Positions 24,931 to 33,324 of a stretch of DNA of 36,750 nucleotides are shown here, one piece after another (position 1 is the stretch's first letter; each line of letters begins with the position of its first letter). The stretch lies in NCBI GenBank assembly GCA_017881915.1, contig JADGQK010000024.1, forward strand, positions 1-36,750. The letters run 5' to 3'. The notes below the pieces were generated by a model that was not told the DNA's origin, did no database searches, and saw only the letters and a list, made by a program, of their open reading frames with translations. A program made the translations under genes and the position numbers. The stretch is from Chloroflexota bacterium (GTDB taxonomy: Bacteria > Chloroflexota > Limnocylindria > Limnocylindrales > CSP1-4).

Positions 24931-25626
24931 ATGGCTGCCTCCAACCCGGTCCGGCTCGTGCCGTCCGAAGGGACCGGCCGGCCAGTCGGCGCGGCGGTCC
25001 TGATCGCGATGATCATCACCATCGGCCTCCTCAAGCCATGGGGCTCGGGAGCCGGCCCACCATCACCGCCGCCGATCGCTGCGCCTGGCGGTGTCCAGGC
25101 CGGCGGGGTGATCTCGAGCCCGATCGACAACCTGGCGGCAGATCCCGCGCTGAGCCCGGCTCCGAGGTCCAGCCCCCCGAGCAACACGAGCGGGCCGTGC
25201 TACTTCGGCCTGGCCTGGCGCCTGTTCACCGCCGAGACGACCAGCGTCGGGCCGGTTCACACCTGGTATGACCTCCAGCCGCTGCAGGCGAGCGGTCCGA
25301 CGGACCCGCGGATCCGCGTGGTCCAGGTCCACTCGAGCGCGATCCGCCAGCTCGGCTACTGTCCGGTCACCCTGCCGAACGGCCCGATCCACGCCCTGGG
25401 CACGGATGCCTGGCAGCTCGTCCCGGGTGCGGCCCCGCGGCTGATCGGGCTGACCCTCGCCGCCGGAATCGGGCCCGCCGACTCCGACCAGGGCGTCGTC
25501 TACCTGCCGCCAGCCGCACCGAACGGGCTTCCCGTGCCGGTCTGGGCCCCATCCGTCTACGTCTTCGTGGTCCGGCTGGCAACCGTGCCGGTCACCGAGG
25601 AATGGTTCGCCGTGGACATCACCTGA
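24931..25626 (+). CDS. Membrane-anchored secreted protein, unknown
   Basis: A 231-residue protein with a cytosolic start, one membrane helix (about 20-36, GAAVLIAMIITIGLLKPW), a Pro/Ser/Gly-rich linker (40-88) and a compact outer domain of about 140 residues. That domain has two Cys (90 and 144), which might form a disulfide, and a Trp/Tyr-rich pattern (CYFGLAWRLFTAETT, TWYDLQPLQ). No family recognised. It lies 33 bp after the propeller lipoprotein, and the two are probably expressed together. Confidence 0.65.
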   Translation: MAASNPVRLVPSEGTGRPVGAAVLIAMIITIGLLKPWGSGAGPPSPPPIAAPGGVQAGGVISSPIDNLAADPALSPAPRSSPPSNTSGPCYFGLAWRLFTAETTSVGPVHTWYDLQPLQASGPTDPRIRVVQVHSSAIRQLGYCPVTLPNGPIHALGTDAWQLVPGAAPRLIGLTLAAGIGPADSDQGVVYLPPAAPNGLPVPVWAPSVYVFVVRLATVPVTEEWFAVDIT

Positions 25627-25634
25627 GACGAGCC

Positions 25635-26084
25635 CTAGATCCGGTCGCCGCCCCGGCTGATCAGGTAGGTCGCCCGTGACAGCGCGATCAGCCCGATCAG
25701 CGCCAGCCAGGTCCCGGGTGCCCGGTCCGGACGGAGGCCGACCAGGTCGCCCTGGGTGAGGAACGAGAACAGGGCGTAGAGGAGGGCCAGCCAGCCCAGG
25801 ATCGTGAGCACCAGGAAGCTCAGCCCGCGATCCACCGCGACCGGCCGATCCCCGACCGCGTAGGGCAGGGCGACGAGGGCCAGGACGAGCAGGGCGATGA
25901 TGAAATCGATCATCCCGCCGGCGGTGCCACAGCGACCGTCGAACGCATTGCAGGCGATCGGGTTCAGGCCGCCGGTGTCACCGCCGGCGGTGTACCAGGC
26001 AAGAAACGAAGCGACCAGGATGGCGATCGCGGCGGCAGCGGCCAGCAACCGGCCCCGACCGAGCGGTCGACGATGCATCGTCAT
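25635..26084 (-). CDS. Small four-helix membrane protein, unknown
   Basis: A 149-residue protein with four hydrophobic helices (about 12-30, 58-76, 88-108 and 124-140). A loop between helices 1 and 2 contains Cys-x6-Cys (ACNAFDGRC), possibly a disulfide on the outer face. No family recognised. It starts 14 bp after hpt and ends the minus-strand nuclease-like/hpt/membrane run. Met1 or Met3 could be the start. Confidence 0.65.
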   Translation of the reverse strand: MTMHRRPLGRGRLLAAAAAIAILVASFLAWYTAGGDTGGLNPIACNAFDGRCGTAGGMIDFIIALLVLALVALPYAVGDRPVAVDRGLSFLVLTILGWLALLYALFSFLTQGDLVGLRPDRAPGTWLALIGLIALSRATYLISRGGDRI

Positions 26085-26098
26085 CGGCCTGCCACCCG

Positions 26099-26686
26099 CT
26101 ACGCCTCCGGCTCGCCGATGGCAGGCGGAGTCGAGTAGACCTCCGGCCGGAGCACTCCGACGTAGCGCAGGTTCCGATAGAACTCGCCAAAGTCGAGGCC
26201 GTAGCCGACGACGAACCGGTCCTCGATCGTGAAACCCGTGTAGTCGACCGGGATCTCCACGAGCCGCCGGGCCGGCTTGTCAAGAAGCGTGCAGATCCGG
26301 AGCGAGGCGGGACCCTTGCCTCGCAGGTAGCGGACGAGGTAGTTCAGGGTGAGGCCGGTGTCGATGATGTCCTCGACCAGCAGGACGTCCTCATCGGCAA
26401 TGCTCGCCGAGAGGTCCTTCAGGATCCGGACCAGGCCGGACGACTCGGTCGACGTACCACCGTACGACGAGACCTCCATCAGGTCGATCCGGACGGGGAC
26501 CGTGATCGAGCGCATCAGGTCGGCCATGAACGGGAGCGAGCCCTTGAGCACGCTCACCAGGGTCAATTCGCGCCCGGCGTAGTCGACGCTGATCCGTGCC
26601 CCGAGCTCCCGGACCTTGGCCTGGATCTGCTCCTCCGAGACGAGCACCTCGCCGACGTCGGACTGGAGATCGACCGGAGCCTTCAT
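26099..26686 (-). CDS. hpt: Hypoxanthine phosphoribosyltransferase
   Basis: A 195-residue type-I phosphoribosyltransferase making IMP (and GMP) from hypoxanthine/guanine and PRPP. The LKGS loop (47-50), the flexible loop region SSYGGTSTESSG, the PRPP motif LVEDIIDTGLTL (103-114) and the base-binding VGYGLDFGEFYRNL are present. Length is typical (about 180). The ATG overlaps the stop of the nuclease-like gene upstream (ATGA). In many bacteria hpt lies between tilS and ftsH; neither is here. Confidence 0.93.
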   Translation of the reverse strand: MKAPVDLQSDVGEVLVSEEQIQAKVRELGARISVDYAGRELTLVSVLKGSLPFMADLMRSITVPVRIDLMEVSSYGGTSTESSGLVRILKDLSASIADEDVLLVEDIIDTGLTLNYLVRYLRGKGPASLRICTLLDKPARRLVEIPVDYTGFTIEDRFVVGYGLDFGEFYRNLRYVGVLRPEVYSTPPAIGEPEA

Positions 26687-27285
26687 GCGCTCCTGCCCGT
26701 CCTCTCAGCGGCAGTCGCCGTGGCCGCGCCGCGGTGGCGCCGGCGATGACGAGCCGGGCGGACCGGCGCCGGCTCGCGGCTGATCAACCCTGGCCCGATC
26801 GACTCGGCCGCGAGCACGGCCGCCGGGACCGCTCGCTCGACGCCAAACGGGCCGGCCAGCATCGAGGCGGCCGTGCGCAGGGGCGTGATGTGGCCGGGTG
26901 TGCCACTCAGCTCGTCGGCCAGTCCCAGGCGGCCGTACTTGAGCATCAGGGCCCGGAAATCGCGCGCGTAGAACAGCTTGATCCGAAGGTCCGGATAGAG
27001 CTCGCGCAGCCGGCGCAGCTTGCGGTTCTTCTTGCGCACGAGCTTCTGGCGCAACGTCGTGAGCTCGACGTAGAGGTCGGCTTCGGGCAGGAAGAAGTCA
27101 GGCGCGAAGCTCTCGAGGACATCTCCAGCCATGTTCCACAGGATCGGGAAGGTGTGCGGCTCGTACTCCCAGCGGACCTGGTAGTAGTCGAGGATCCGGG
27201 CAAACTCAGCCTCACTCACGTGGGCGAAGGCCGGCCCGGCGTCGGTCACGCGCGGGGCTTCCGGGGCATCGTCGCGCTGATCCAT
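26683..27285 (-). CDS. Uncharacterised protein with endonuclease-like PD-E core
   Basis: A 200-residue protein. Residues 25-115 resemble a small PD-(D/E)XK nuclease core: RWEYEPHTFPI, then APDFFLPEADLYVELT (61-76) with Asp63 and Glu74, then a Lys/Arg-rich helix RQKLVRKKNRKLRRL and the strand IKLFYARDF. The catalytic Lys expected two positions after Glu74 is Thr, so it may be inactive or use another Lys. The C-terminal 60 residues are Arg/Ala-rich and likely disordered. It heads the minus-strand hpt unit and diverges from csoR. Function unknown. Confidence 0.65.
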   Translation of the reverse strand: MDQRDDAPEAPRVTDAGPAFAHVSEAEFARILDYYQVRWEYEPHTFPILWNMAGDVLESFAPDFFLPEADLYVELTTLRQKLVRKKNRKLRRLRELYPDLRIKLFYARDFRALMLKYGRLGLADELSGTPGHITPLRTAASMLAGPFGVERAVPAAVLAAESIGPGLISREPAPVRPARHRRRHRGAATATAAERTGRSA

Positions 27286-27346
27286 CGGCGGTCAGTCTAG
27301 CCGACTCGGCCAATGCGGCGAACGTGCGTCCCGGCGCCGGCACGCG

Positions 27347-27363
27347 ATACCCCTGGGGGGTAT
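27347..27363. promoter_or_regulatory. CsoR-type operator
   Basis: ATACCCC-TGG-GGGGTAT is a perfect 7-3-7 inverted repeat, the TACCCC/GGGGTA form recognised by CsoR-family repressors. It ends 12 bases before the csoR ATG and overlaps a possible -10 (TATCAT, 27361-27366), consistent with copper-relieved autorepression. Confidence 0.8.
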
Positions 27364-27375
27364 CATCGCTCGACC

Positions 27376-27783
27376 ATGGCATCAAGCACCAGATCCAGCC
27401 TGCCGGCGGCCGCGGCCAGCACATCCCCCCGCACGGGCGCGGCCCACCCCCGGGCCGCCGGGGAGGCGCCCGATCACTTCCGGCACAGCTATTCGAAGGA
27501 CAAGGCCAAGCTCGTCCGTCGGCTCAGCCGGATCGAAGGCCAGGTGCGCGGGATCGCCCGGATGATCGAGCGCGAAGAGTACTGCGTGGACATCCTCCAG
27601 CAGACCGCCGCCCTGCGCGCCGCGCTGGACTCGGTGAGCATCATGATCCTCGAGGATCACGTTCGTGGTTGCGTCCGGACCGCCGCCGAGCGAGGCGAGT
27701 CGGATGCCTACGTCGACGAGGTGGTGGATGTCGTCCGGCGGACCCTTGGTCGTCCGGTGCGCGGAGCCGGCCGTCCGGCCTGA
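27376..27783 (+). CDS. csoR: Copper-sensing repressor, CsoR family
   Basis: A 135-residue all-helical metal-sensing repressor. The core LVRRLSRIEGQVRGIARMIE (46-65) is family-defining, and the Cu(I) ligands Cys70, His95 and Cys99 form the C-H-x3-C set of CsoR as opposed to RcnR or FrmR. A disordered 35-residue N-terminus is longer than usual. ATG 27376 is chosen over 27313 because the operator lies between them. No copper pump or chaperone is in the window; the divergent nuclease/hpt unit and the histidine kinase downstream are the only neighbours, so the regulon beyond itself is unknown. Confidence 0.9.
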   Translation: MASSTRSSLPAAAASTSPRTGAAHPRAAGEAPDHFRHSYSKDKAKLVRRLSRIEGQVRGIARMIEREEYCVDILQQTAALRAALDSVSIMILEDHVRGCVRTAAERGESDAYVDEVVDVVRRTLGRPVRGAGRPA

Positions 27784-27871
27784 TTCGTCGCCGGGTGGTC
27801 AGCGATGCTCAGCGCGGATCAGGACGATCGGGTGATCTCCGTCGGTCGATCTCACTGCGACCATCGATCCA

Positions 27872-29314
27872 ATGACTGATCCGACTGCCCGCCGCCAGCC
27901 GCCCGGCCCGACGATCGGGGCTCCGCCGCCGTTTGTCGAGCGCCGGGTTACGCCGCGCCGGGTCGTCGATCGGATGAGCTGGCAGGAAACGGGCCTGCTC
28001 GCCCGCTCGCTCGACATCCTCGTCGCCGATCTGCCGGCCGAAGCGCGTTTGGCCGGGCTGCTCGGGCTGCTCGCCACCACGGTCGGGGCCCGCCGAGCCG
28101 CCGTCCTGTCCGTGGCCGGGGAGCGCCGGATCGCCGTCGCCGCCGGCGCCGGCGAAGACCCGGCCGAGGCGCTTGCCCTCGCCGCGTGGCTCGACGCTCG
28201 AGCCCCGGGCTCACGGGCCGAGCGGGCGGCCACCGGCCCGGCCGCCGTCTCGATCGCCCGCGGCGCCCCGTTCGAGACCCGGGCCGACGTCACGTCCGAG
28301 CCTGAGCCCCACCACTACGCCTGGATCGAGATCCCCAGCAGCGGTCGGGTGGTCCTGGGGTTCGACCTGCCCAGCCCGGCCGCGACGGACAGCGTCGGCG
28401 AGCGGCTGCCCCGCCAGATGGCCCGCCACGCGGCGGTCGCCCTGGCCCTTGTCAGCGACCAGATGGCGGGGGAGCACGCGTCGTCCGAGCTGCTGGCCCG
28501 TGATCGGGAGCGCGAGCGCTACATCTCGACCGTGGCCCACGACCTGCGCACGCCCTTGACCGGCCTGGCCGGCTACCTCGAGCTGATCGCCGATGGGCGG
28601 GTCGACGATCCGGCGGTCAGGAGCGATTTCCTCGCGCGCAGCCGGGAGATCGTCGAGACCATGGGCGATCTGGTCGGCGACCTCCTCGAGATGAGCCGGA
28701 TCGAGGCCGGCAACCTTGGCCTCGAGCTGGCACCATTCTCGGTGGCCGACGTGGCCCGGCGGGTCCTCGACGCCCTCCGGCCGATCGGGCTGCAGCGCCA
28801 GGTGGCCCTGCGCTCGGACCTCCCGCCCCGGATCCGGGCGGCGGTCGGGGATCGACGCCGAGTGGCGCAGATCCTGACCAACCTCGTTGGCAACGCACTG
28901 AAGTTCACCCCGGACGGCGGCACGGTCGAGATCGCCGGCTGGTTCGATGGCCGGGTGGCCCTGGTTGCCGTCCGCGACGACGGAGCGGGAGTCGCGGCAG
29001 AGGACCGGCCGCGGATCTTCGAGCGCTTCTTCCGGCTGCCCGGTCATGCCCGGATCACGGGCACCGGCCTGGGCCTGCCGATCGCTCGCGAGCTCGCCCG
29101 GGCGATGGGCGGCGAGCTCGACGTGGCGTCCGTCGTGGACTCCGGCTCGAGCTTCGTCCTCGCCTTGCCAGGACCGGCCGAGGTGGACATTGACGTCCTG
29201 CGTACCGCCCTCGACGCGGCTCTCGCCGCGGAAGAGATCCTGCTCGAGGAAACGGCCGTGATCCGGGCGATGCACGAGGCGCAACGCTCCGGGGGCAACC
29301 CGGAGCAAGCCTGA
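27872..29314 (+). CDS. Cytosolic sensor histidine kinase
   Basis: A 480-residue kinase without membrane helices. Residues 40-205 form a GAF-like sensor region of unclear type; HisKA follows with the phospho-acceptor His223 (TVAHDLRTPLTGLAGYLEL), then HATPase_c with the N-box ILTNLVGNALKFTPDGG, G1 VRDDGAGV, F-box FERFFR and G2 GTGLGLPIARELA. The last 50 residues are a helical tail (AALDAALAAEEILLEETA). No cognate response regulator is adjacent. It begins 88 bp after csoR. Confidence 0.92.
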   Translation: MTDPTARRQPPGPTIGAPPPFVERRVTPRRVVDRMSWQETGLLARSLDILVADLPAEARLAGLLGLLATTVGARRAAVLSVAGERRIAVAAGAGEDPAEALALAAWLDARAPGSRAERAATGPAAVSIARGAPFETRADVTSEPEPHHYAWIEIPSSGRVVLGFDLPSPAATDSVGERLPRQMARHAAVALALVSDQMAGEHASSELLARDRERERYISTVAHDLRTPLTGLAGYLELIADGRVDDPAVRSDFLARSREIVETMGDLVGDLLEMSRIEAGNLGLELAPFSVADVARRVLDALRPIGLQRQVALRSDLPPRIRAAVGDRRRVAQILTNLVGNALKFTPDGGTVEIAGWFDGRVALVAVRDDGAGVAAEDRPRIFERFFRLPGHARITGTGLGLPIARELARAMGGELDVASVVDSGSSFVLALPGPAEVDIDVLRTALDAALAAEEILLEETAVIRAMHEAQRSGGNPEQA

Positions 29315-29331
29315 CCCGGCCGCCTTGCTGG

Positions 29332-29374
29332 TTGTCCACCATTTCAGCCAATCCGTTGTTCACTTCGTGGATAA
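29332..29374. promoter_or_regulatory. Cluster of three DnaA-box-like 9-mers
   Basis: TTGTCCACC (29332-29340), TTGTTCACT (29356-29364) and, on the other strand, TTATCCACG (29366-29374) lie within 43 bp, in the most AT-rich part of this gap and just upstream of rsmG, a gene often near bacterial origins. No long AT-rich unwinding region or dnaA gene is visible, so this may be a DnaA-regulated promoter or part of an origin. One of the 9-mers also occurs alone at 8505-8513. Confidence 0.4.
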
Positions 29375-29556
29375 CCCGGTTGACGCGCCGAACACCGACC
29401 CTTAGCGTCCGCATCCGCACCCGAACGGGGCCGCAGGGTAACGTGACGCGCGAGGGGTCCGGGGAGACTCGGACTGGAACCGGACGCGGCGCGGAAGACC
29501 GAACGACCTCCTGGTGCGCGAATACGTCGACGCCGGGAGCGCTCGCGGACGGTTCA

Positions 29557-29574
29557 CCTCCCCGGATCCGGAGG
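29557..29574 (+). promoter_or_regulatory. Hairpin covering the rsmG ribosome-binding site
   Basis: CCTCC (29557-29561) can pair with the Shine-Dalgarno GGAGG (29570-29574), 4 bases before the GTG start. This could lower rsmG translation. Confidence 0.35.
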
Positions 29575-29578
29575 ATGC

Positions 29579-30397
29579 GTGAACCAGGATCGCGAACCGC
29601 TCCCGTCGCGCGTCGAGGGCCTCCCGGCGCTGCCCGCCGAGGCGCTGCTGGCGCTCGACGAGGGCCTTCGGACGCTCGGCCTGGCCGATCTGCCCGACCC
29701 GCTGCGGACCGGCCTGATCGACCACCTGCGCCTCCTTCTGGCCTGGAATCAGTCGATCAACCTGACCTCGATCCGGGATCCCGAAAGCGCCGTCCGCGAG
29801 CACATCCTCGACAGCCTGAGCGCGCTGCCGATCCTGCGTGAGCGGCGGATCGACTCGATCCTCGACCTGGGCAGCGGTGGAGGCTTTCCGGGCATCCCGC
29901 TGGCCCTCGTCCTGCCGGCCCGGCGGACCCTCCTCGTCGAGAGCGTGGGCAAGAAGGCGGCGTTCCTGTCGGCCGCCGCGGCCTTGCTGGCCGAACGGGC
30001 CGGGGGAGGCCCGGGCGAGATCGACGTCTTCGCCGGCCGGGCCGAGACACTGGCCGCGGATGGACGCCACCGGGAACGCTGGCCGGCGGTTCTCGCCCGG
30101 GCGATCGCGCCGCTGGCCACGCTGGCCGAGATCGCCCTGCCGCTCGTTGCCCGGGGCGGCGTCCTGATCGCCTGGAAACGCCGCCCGTTCGATGCCGAGC
30201 TGGCGGCGGCGGGCCCGAGCCTGAGCCTGCTCGGAGGAGCGCCGCCCGTGCTCCGGTCGGTGCCCATCGCCGGCCTCGAAGACCACGTCATCGTCGTCGT
30301 CGAGAAGCTGGCGTCGACGCCGGCCGCCTACCCGCGCGATCCGGCCCAGCGCCGCCGACGTGCGCTGGCAGCGGGCGACCGGCTACCCTCGCCGTGA
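29579..30397 (+). CDS. rsmG: 16S rRNA (guanine-527-N7)-methyltransferase
   Basis: A 272-residue RsmG/GidB, adding m7G527 to 16S rRNA. NQSINLTSI (57-65) and REHILDSL (73-80) precede the AdoMet loop ILDLGSGGGFPGIPLAL (94-110), and the post-II segment VLARAIAPLATLAEIALPLV is clear. The N-terminal 25 residues and C-terminal 30 are extensions. The start is GTG 29579. Its stop overlaps the start of the phosphoesterase gene. Confidence 0.94.
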   Translation: MNQDREPLPSRVEGLPALPAEALLALDEGLRTLGLADLPDPLRTGLIDHLRLLLAWNQSINLTSIRDPESAVREHILDSLSALPILRERRIDSILDLGSGGGFPGIPLALVLPARRTLLVESVGKKAAFLSAAAALLAERAGGGPGEIDVFAGRAETLAADGRHRERWPAVLARAIAPLATLAEIALPLVARGGVLIAWKRRPFDAELAAAGPSLSLLGGAPPVLRSVPIAGLEDHVIVVVEKLASTPAAYPRDPAQRRRRALAAGDRLPSP

Positions 30398-31134
30398 TGC
30401 GTGTCGCCGTCCTGTCCGACATCCACGCGAACCTGCGGGCCCTCGACGCAATCCTGGCCGAGGTCGGATCCGTCGACGCCGTCTGGCACCTCGGCGATGT
30501 CGTGGGCTACGGACCGGATCCGGACGCCGTCGTGGACCGCCTCCGGGAGCGCGGCGCGATCGGGGTCCAGGGCAACCATGACCTTGCAGCGATCGGCGGC
30601 GACGTGATCCGCGACTTCAACGTCGATGCCCGGGCCGCGATGGAGTGGACCCGTCGAACGATCGCTTCGGCGACCCGGACCTGGCTCGCCGCGCTTCCGA
30701 TCCGCCGGGCAATCGGGTCCTACAGCCTGGTCCACGGCAGCCCGCGCGACCCGACCTGGGAGTACATCCTGAGCGAGTCCGTTGCGGCAGCGAACCTGGC
30801 CATCCTGGCGACGCCCCGGGGCCTCTTCGGCCACACCCATCTACCCGTCGCATATGTGGTTGGCGACGATCGGCTCGGCGGCGATGTGGTCGGCTCCCTG
30901 ACTCCCCAGCCCGGGTCAAGCCTTGCCCTCGACGGCCGTCGTGCGCTGGTCAACCCGGGCAGCGTGGGCCAGCCCCGGGACGGCGATCCCCGGGCCAGCG
31001 CGCTGGTCCTGGACGTGACGAGCCACTCCGTGACCTGGGTCCGGGCCGCCTACGACATCGAGGCAACCCAGCGGGCGATGCGCGCGGCGAAGCTTCCGCC
31101 ACGTGGGATCGCCCGCCTCGGCTTCGGGATCTGA
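30394..31134 (+). CDS. Calcineurin-like metallophosphoesterase (YfcE/DUF4910-type)
   Basis: A 246-residue two-metal phosphoesterase. Metal-binding motifs in order: D-x-H (SDIHANL, D9/H11), GDVVGYGPDP (34-43), GNHD (60-63), VHGSP, and GHTHLP with the last ligands. The GYGPDP pattern places it with small cytosolic phosphodiesterases near YfcE. The start is GTG 30394 (GTGA overlap) or ATG 30397. Substrate unknown; coupled to rsmG. Confidence 0.88.
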   Translation: MMRVAVLSDIHANLRALDAILAEVGSVDAVWHLGDVVGYGPDPDAVVDRLRERGAIGVQGNHDLAAIGGDVIRDFNVDARAAMEWTRRTIASATRTWLAALPIRRAIGSYSLVHGSPRDPTWEYILSESVAAANLAILATPRGLFGHTHLPVAYVVGDDRLGGDVVGSLTPQPGSSLALDGRRALVNPGSVGQPRDGDPRASALVLDVTSHSVTWVRAAYDIEATQRAMRAAKLPPRGIARLGFGI

Positions 31135-31192
31135 GCGGGACCGAATCCGAGTGGTAGCCTTGGCCGTCGCAGGCAGTGGAGACGGAGGCCCG

Positions 31193-31225
31193 GTGGATAT
31201 CGTCGGCACAGCAGCCGCAGGATGA
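31193..31225 (+). CDS. Possible 10-codon leader ORF upstream of the KimA-like gene
   Basis: GTG start with GGAGG 4 bases upstream (31184-31188), encoding VDIVGTAAAG, its TGA overlapping the ATG of the transporter gene (ATGA). The transporter itself lacks a good ribosome-binding site, so reinitiation from this ORF is plausible. Too short to judge by coding signal. Confidence 0.35.
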   Translation: MDIVGTAAAG

Positions 31226-33282
31226 TCGGCGGCCGTCGGCCCCTGCCCGGGCGCAAGCTCGCCGACCGGCGCGTTCGCGTGGAGCGCCCGCATTCGCCCT
31301 ATTTCCGCTACACCGGTCCGGGCCAGATGGTGGCCAAACAGGCGGCCAGCATGCCCCTCACGAAGGTCGGCCGGCTGATTTTCCGGGGGCGCAGCCTGGT
31401 CTTCGGACGGCCGCTCGCCAGCGAAGAGGAGATCGGCGAACGGCTGGCCAAGAAGAAGGCCCTGGCCATCTTCAGCTCCGACGCGATCAGCTCGTCGGCG
31501 TACGCGACCGAGGAGATCCTGAGGGTCCTGATCATCGCCGGAGCGGCCGGCGCGCTGGCCTACTCGATCGGCGTGTCGATCGCCATCGCCCTCCTCCTGA
31601 CCGTCGTCTCGTTCTCGTATCGACAGGTCTGTCGGGCCTACCCCAACGGCGGCGGAGCGTACATCGTCGCGCGCCAGAACCTCGCCCCGATCTTCGGCCT
31701 GATCGCGGCCGCGGCATTGCTGATCGACTACGTGATGACGGTGGCCGTATCGACGGCCTCGGCGATTCAGCAGATCCAGTCGATCCTGCCGGCGGCCTTC
31801 GACTACCGGATCGAGATCGCCTTCGTGTCGATCTCGCTGATCACGATCGGCAACCTGCGCGGGCTGCGCGAGTCGGGCAACATCTTCGCCGTCCCGACCT
31901 ATCTGTTCGTTGGCCTGGCCCTGCTGATCGTGATCGGCGGTTTCATCCGGATCGTGACCGGCTCGGCCCACGCCCTGCCGCCCCAGCCCGATGCGCTGCC
32001 GCTGGGCGCGACCGAGCAGCTCAGCATCTTCCTGCTGCTCAGGGCCTTCGCCGGCGGGTCGGTGGCCCTGACCGGCGTGGAGGCGATCGCCAACGGCGTG
32101 CCGGCCTTCAAGAAGCCGGAGGCGAAGAACGCGGCGAACACGATGATCACGATGGCATTCCTGCTCGGCGTCATCTTCATCGGGATCACGATCGTCGCCC
32201 ACGCCTTCGCCATCGTGCCCTCGGTCGACAACAGCGGCGGGCCAACCGTGGTGGCCCTCGTGGCCGGCACCGTCTTCGGCGCGAGCCCGCTCTTCTACCT
32301 GTTCCAGATCGCCACGGCCCTGATCCTGTTCCTGGCCGCCAACACGAGCTTCAATGCCTTCCCCAGGCTGGCCGCCATCCTGGCCGCGGACGGCTACATG
32401 CCCCGCCAGTTCAGCTTCCGCGGCGACCGCCTGGCGTACTCGTGGGGGATCGTCCTCCTGGCGGCCATCGCCTTCGGCCTGCTGGTCCTGTTCAACGGCG
32501 ATACCCACGCCCTGATCCCGCTCTACTCGGTCGGCGTCTTCGTGTGCTTCACCCTGTCGCAGTCGGGCATGGTCAAGCACTGGTTCGTGACCCGCGAGCC
32601 GGGTTGGTGGTGGCGGGCCAGCGTCAACGCCTTCGGCGGCCTGCTCACGTTCGTGGTCCTGATCGTGGTCACGTCGGTGAAGTTCCAGAACGGCGCCTAC
32701 CTGGTGATCATCCTCATCCCGCTGCTGGTCGCGATGATGCTGTTCATCCAGCACCAGTACAGCGCCTCGCAGCGGCAGCTCGCGGTCCGACCGGACTTCG
32801 TGGCCCGGCCACCCCACCGCGAGGAGCGCGTCGTGATCCCGATCCCGGGGATCACCCGGGCCGTGATCCAGGCCCTCAACGTGGGCCGTTCGATCAGCTA
32901 CGACGTGCGCGCGGTGTACATCTCGGAGGACCCCGAGGCGGCGCTCGAGATGCGCGCGCAATGGGAACGCCAGGTCCCGGGCATTCCGCTGGTCGTGGTC
33001 GAGTCACCGTACCGGGCCCTCGTCGGTCCGCTCCTGGCCTACCTCGACGTCCTTGATCGGGCCTGGCCCCCGGACAAGCCCGAGCCGATCACGTTCGTGG
33101 TCGTCCCCGAGTACGTCGCCCGGCACTGGTGGGAGCGGATCCTCTACAACCAGTCCGCCAAGCGGCTCCGGACCGCCCTGGTCGGTCGGCCCCACACCGT
33201 GGTCGTGAGCGCGCCCTACCGGCGCGACGAAGAGAGCCGCTTCGACCCGCCGCCGCTGCCCGACACCACCGGCCAACCCTGA
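31222..33282 (+). CDS. APC-superfamily transporter, KimA-like potassium importer
   Basis: A 686-residue membrane protein. About twelve helices follow SSDAISSSAYATEE (85-98), a hallmark of the KimA/YdaO group, with YPNGGGAYIVARQN and AANTSFNAFPRLAAILAADGYMPRQ. After the membrane part (to about residue 520), a cytosolic domain of about 150 residues (VVIPIPGITRAVIQALNVG... ITFVVVPEYVARHWWERILYNQSAKRL) resembles the Usp-like C-terminal domain of KimA. KimA imports K+ with protons and is inhibited by c-di-AMP in Firmicutes. The USP and two TrkA proteins that follow support a K+ role. Start uncertain: 31222, or Met36 at 31327. Confidence 0.82.
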   Translation: MIGGRRPLPGRKLADRRVRVERPHSPYFRYTGPGQMVAKQAASMPLTKVGRLIFRGRSLVFGRPLASEEEIGERLAKKKALAIFSSDAISSSAYATEEILRVLIIAGAAGALAYSIGVSIAIALLLTVVSFSYRQVCRAYPNGGGAYIVARQNLAPIFGLIAAAALLIDYVMTVAVSTASAIQQIQSILPAAFDYRIEIAFVSISLITIGNLRGLRESGNIFAVPTYLFVGLALLIVIGGFIRIVTGSAHALPPQPDALPLGATEQLSIFLLLRAFAGGSVALTGVEAIANGVPAFKKPEAKNAANTMITMAFLLGVIFIGITIVAHAFAIVPSVDNSGGPTVVALVAGTVFGASPLFYLFQIATALILFLAANTSFNAFPRLAAILAADGYMPRQFSFRGDRLAYSWGIVLLAAIAFGLLVLFNGDTHALIPLYSVGVFVCFTLSQSGMVKHWFVTREPGWWWRASVNAFGGLLTFVVLIVVTSVKFQNGAYLVIILIPLLVAMMLFIQHQYSASQRQLAVRPDFVARPPHREERVVIPIPGITRAVIQALNVGRSISYDVRAVYISEDPEAALEMRAQWERQVPGIPLVVVESPYRALVGPLLAYLDVLDRAWPPDKPEPITFVVVPEYVARHWWERILYNQSAKRLRTALVGRPHTVVVSAPYRRDEESRFDPPPLPDTTGQP

Positions 33283-33324
33283 CGACCGGCGGCTGGCGGT
33301 CCGTGCGCGGACGGCGGTGGTATC

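Noticed and set aside
31135-31221. c-di-AMP (ydaO) riboswitch before the KimA-like gene
   Set aside because: The leader is under 90 bases and shows none of the conserved ydaO sequences.
30916-32961. A 681-codon open frame on the minus strand across the KimA-like gene
   Set aside because: It is Arg/Asp/Gly/His-rich with no family features, and lies antisense to a clear membrane protein; high GC keeps the antisense frame free of stops.
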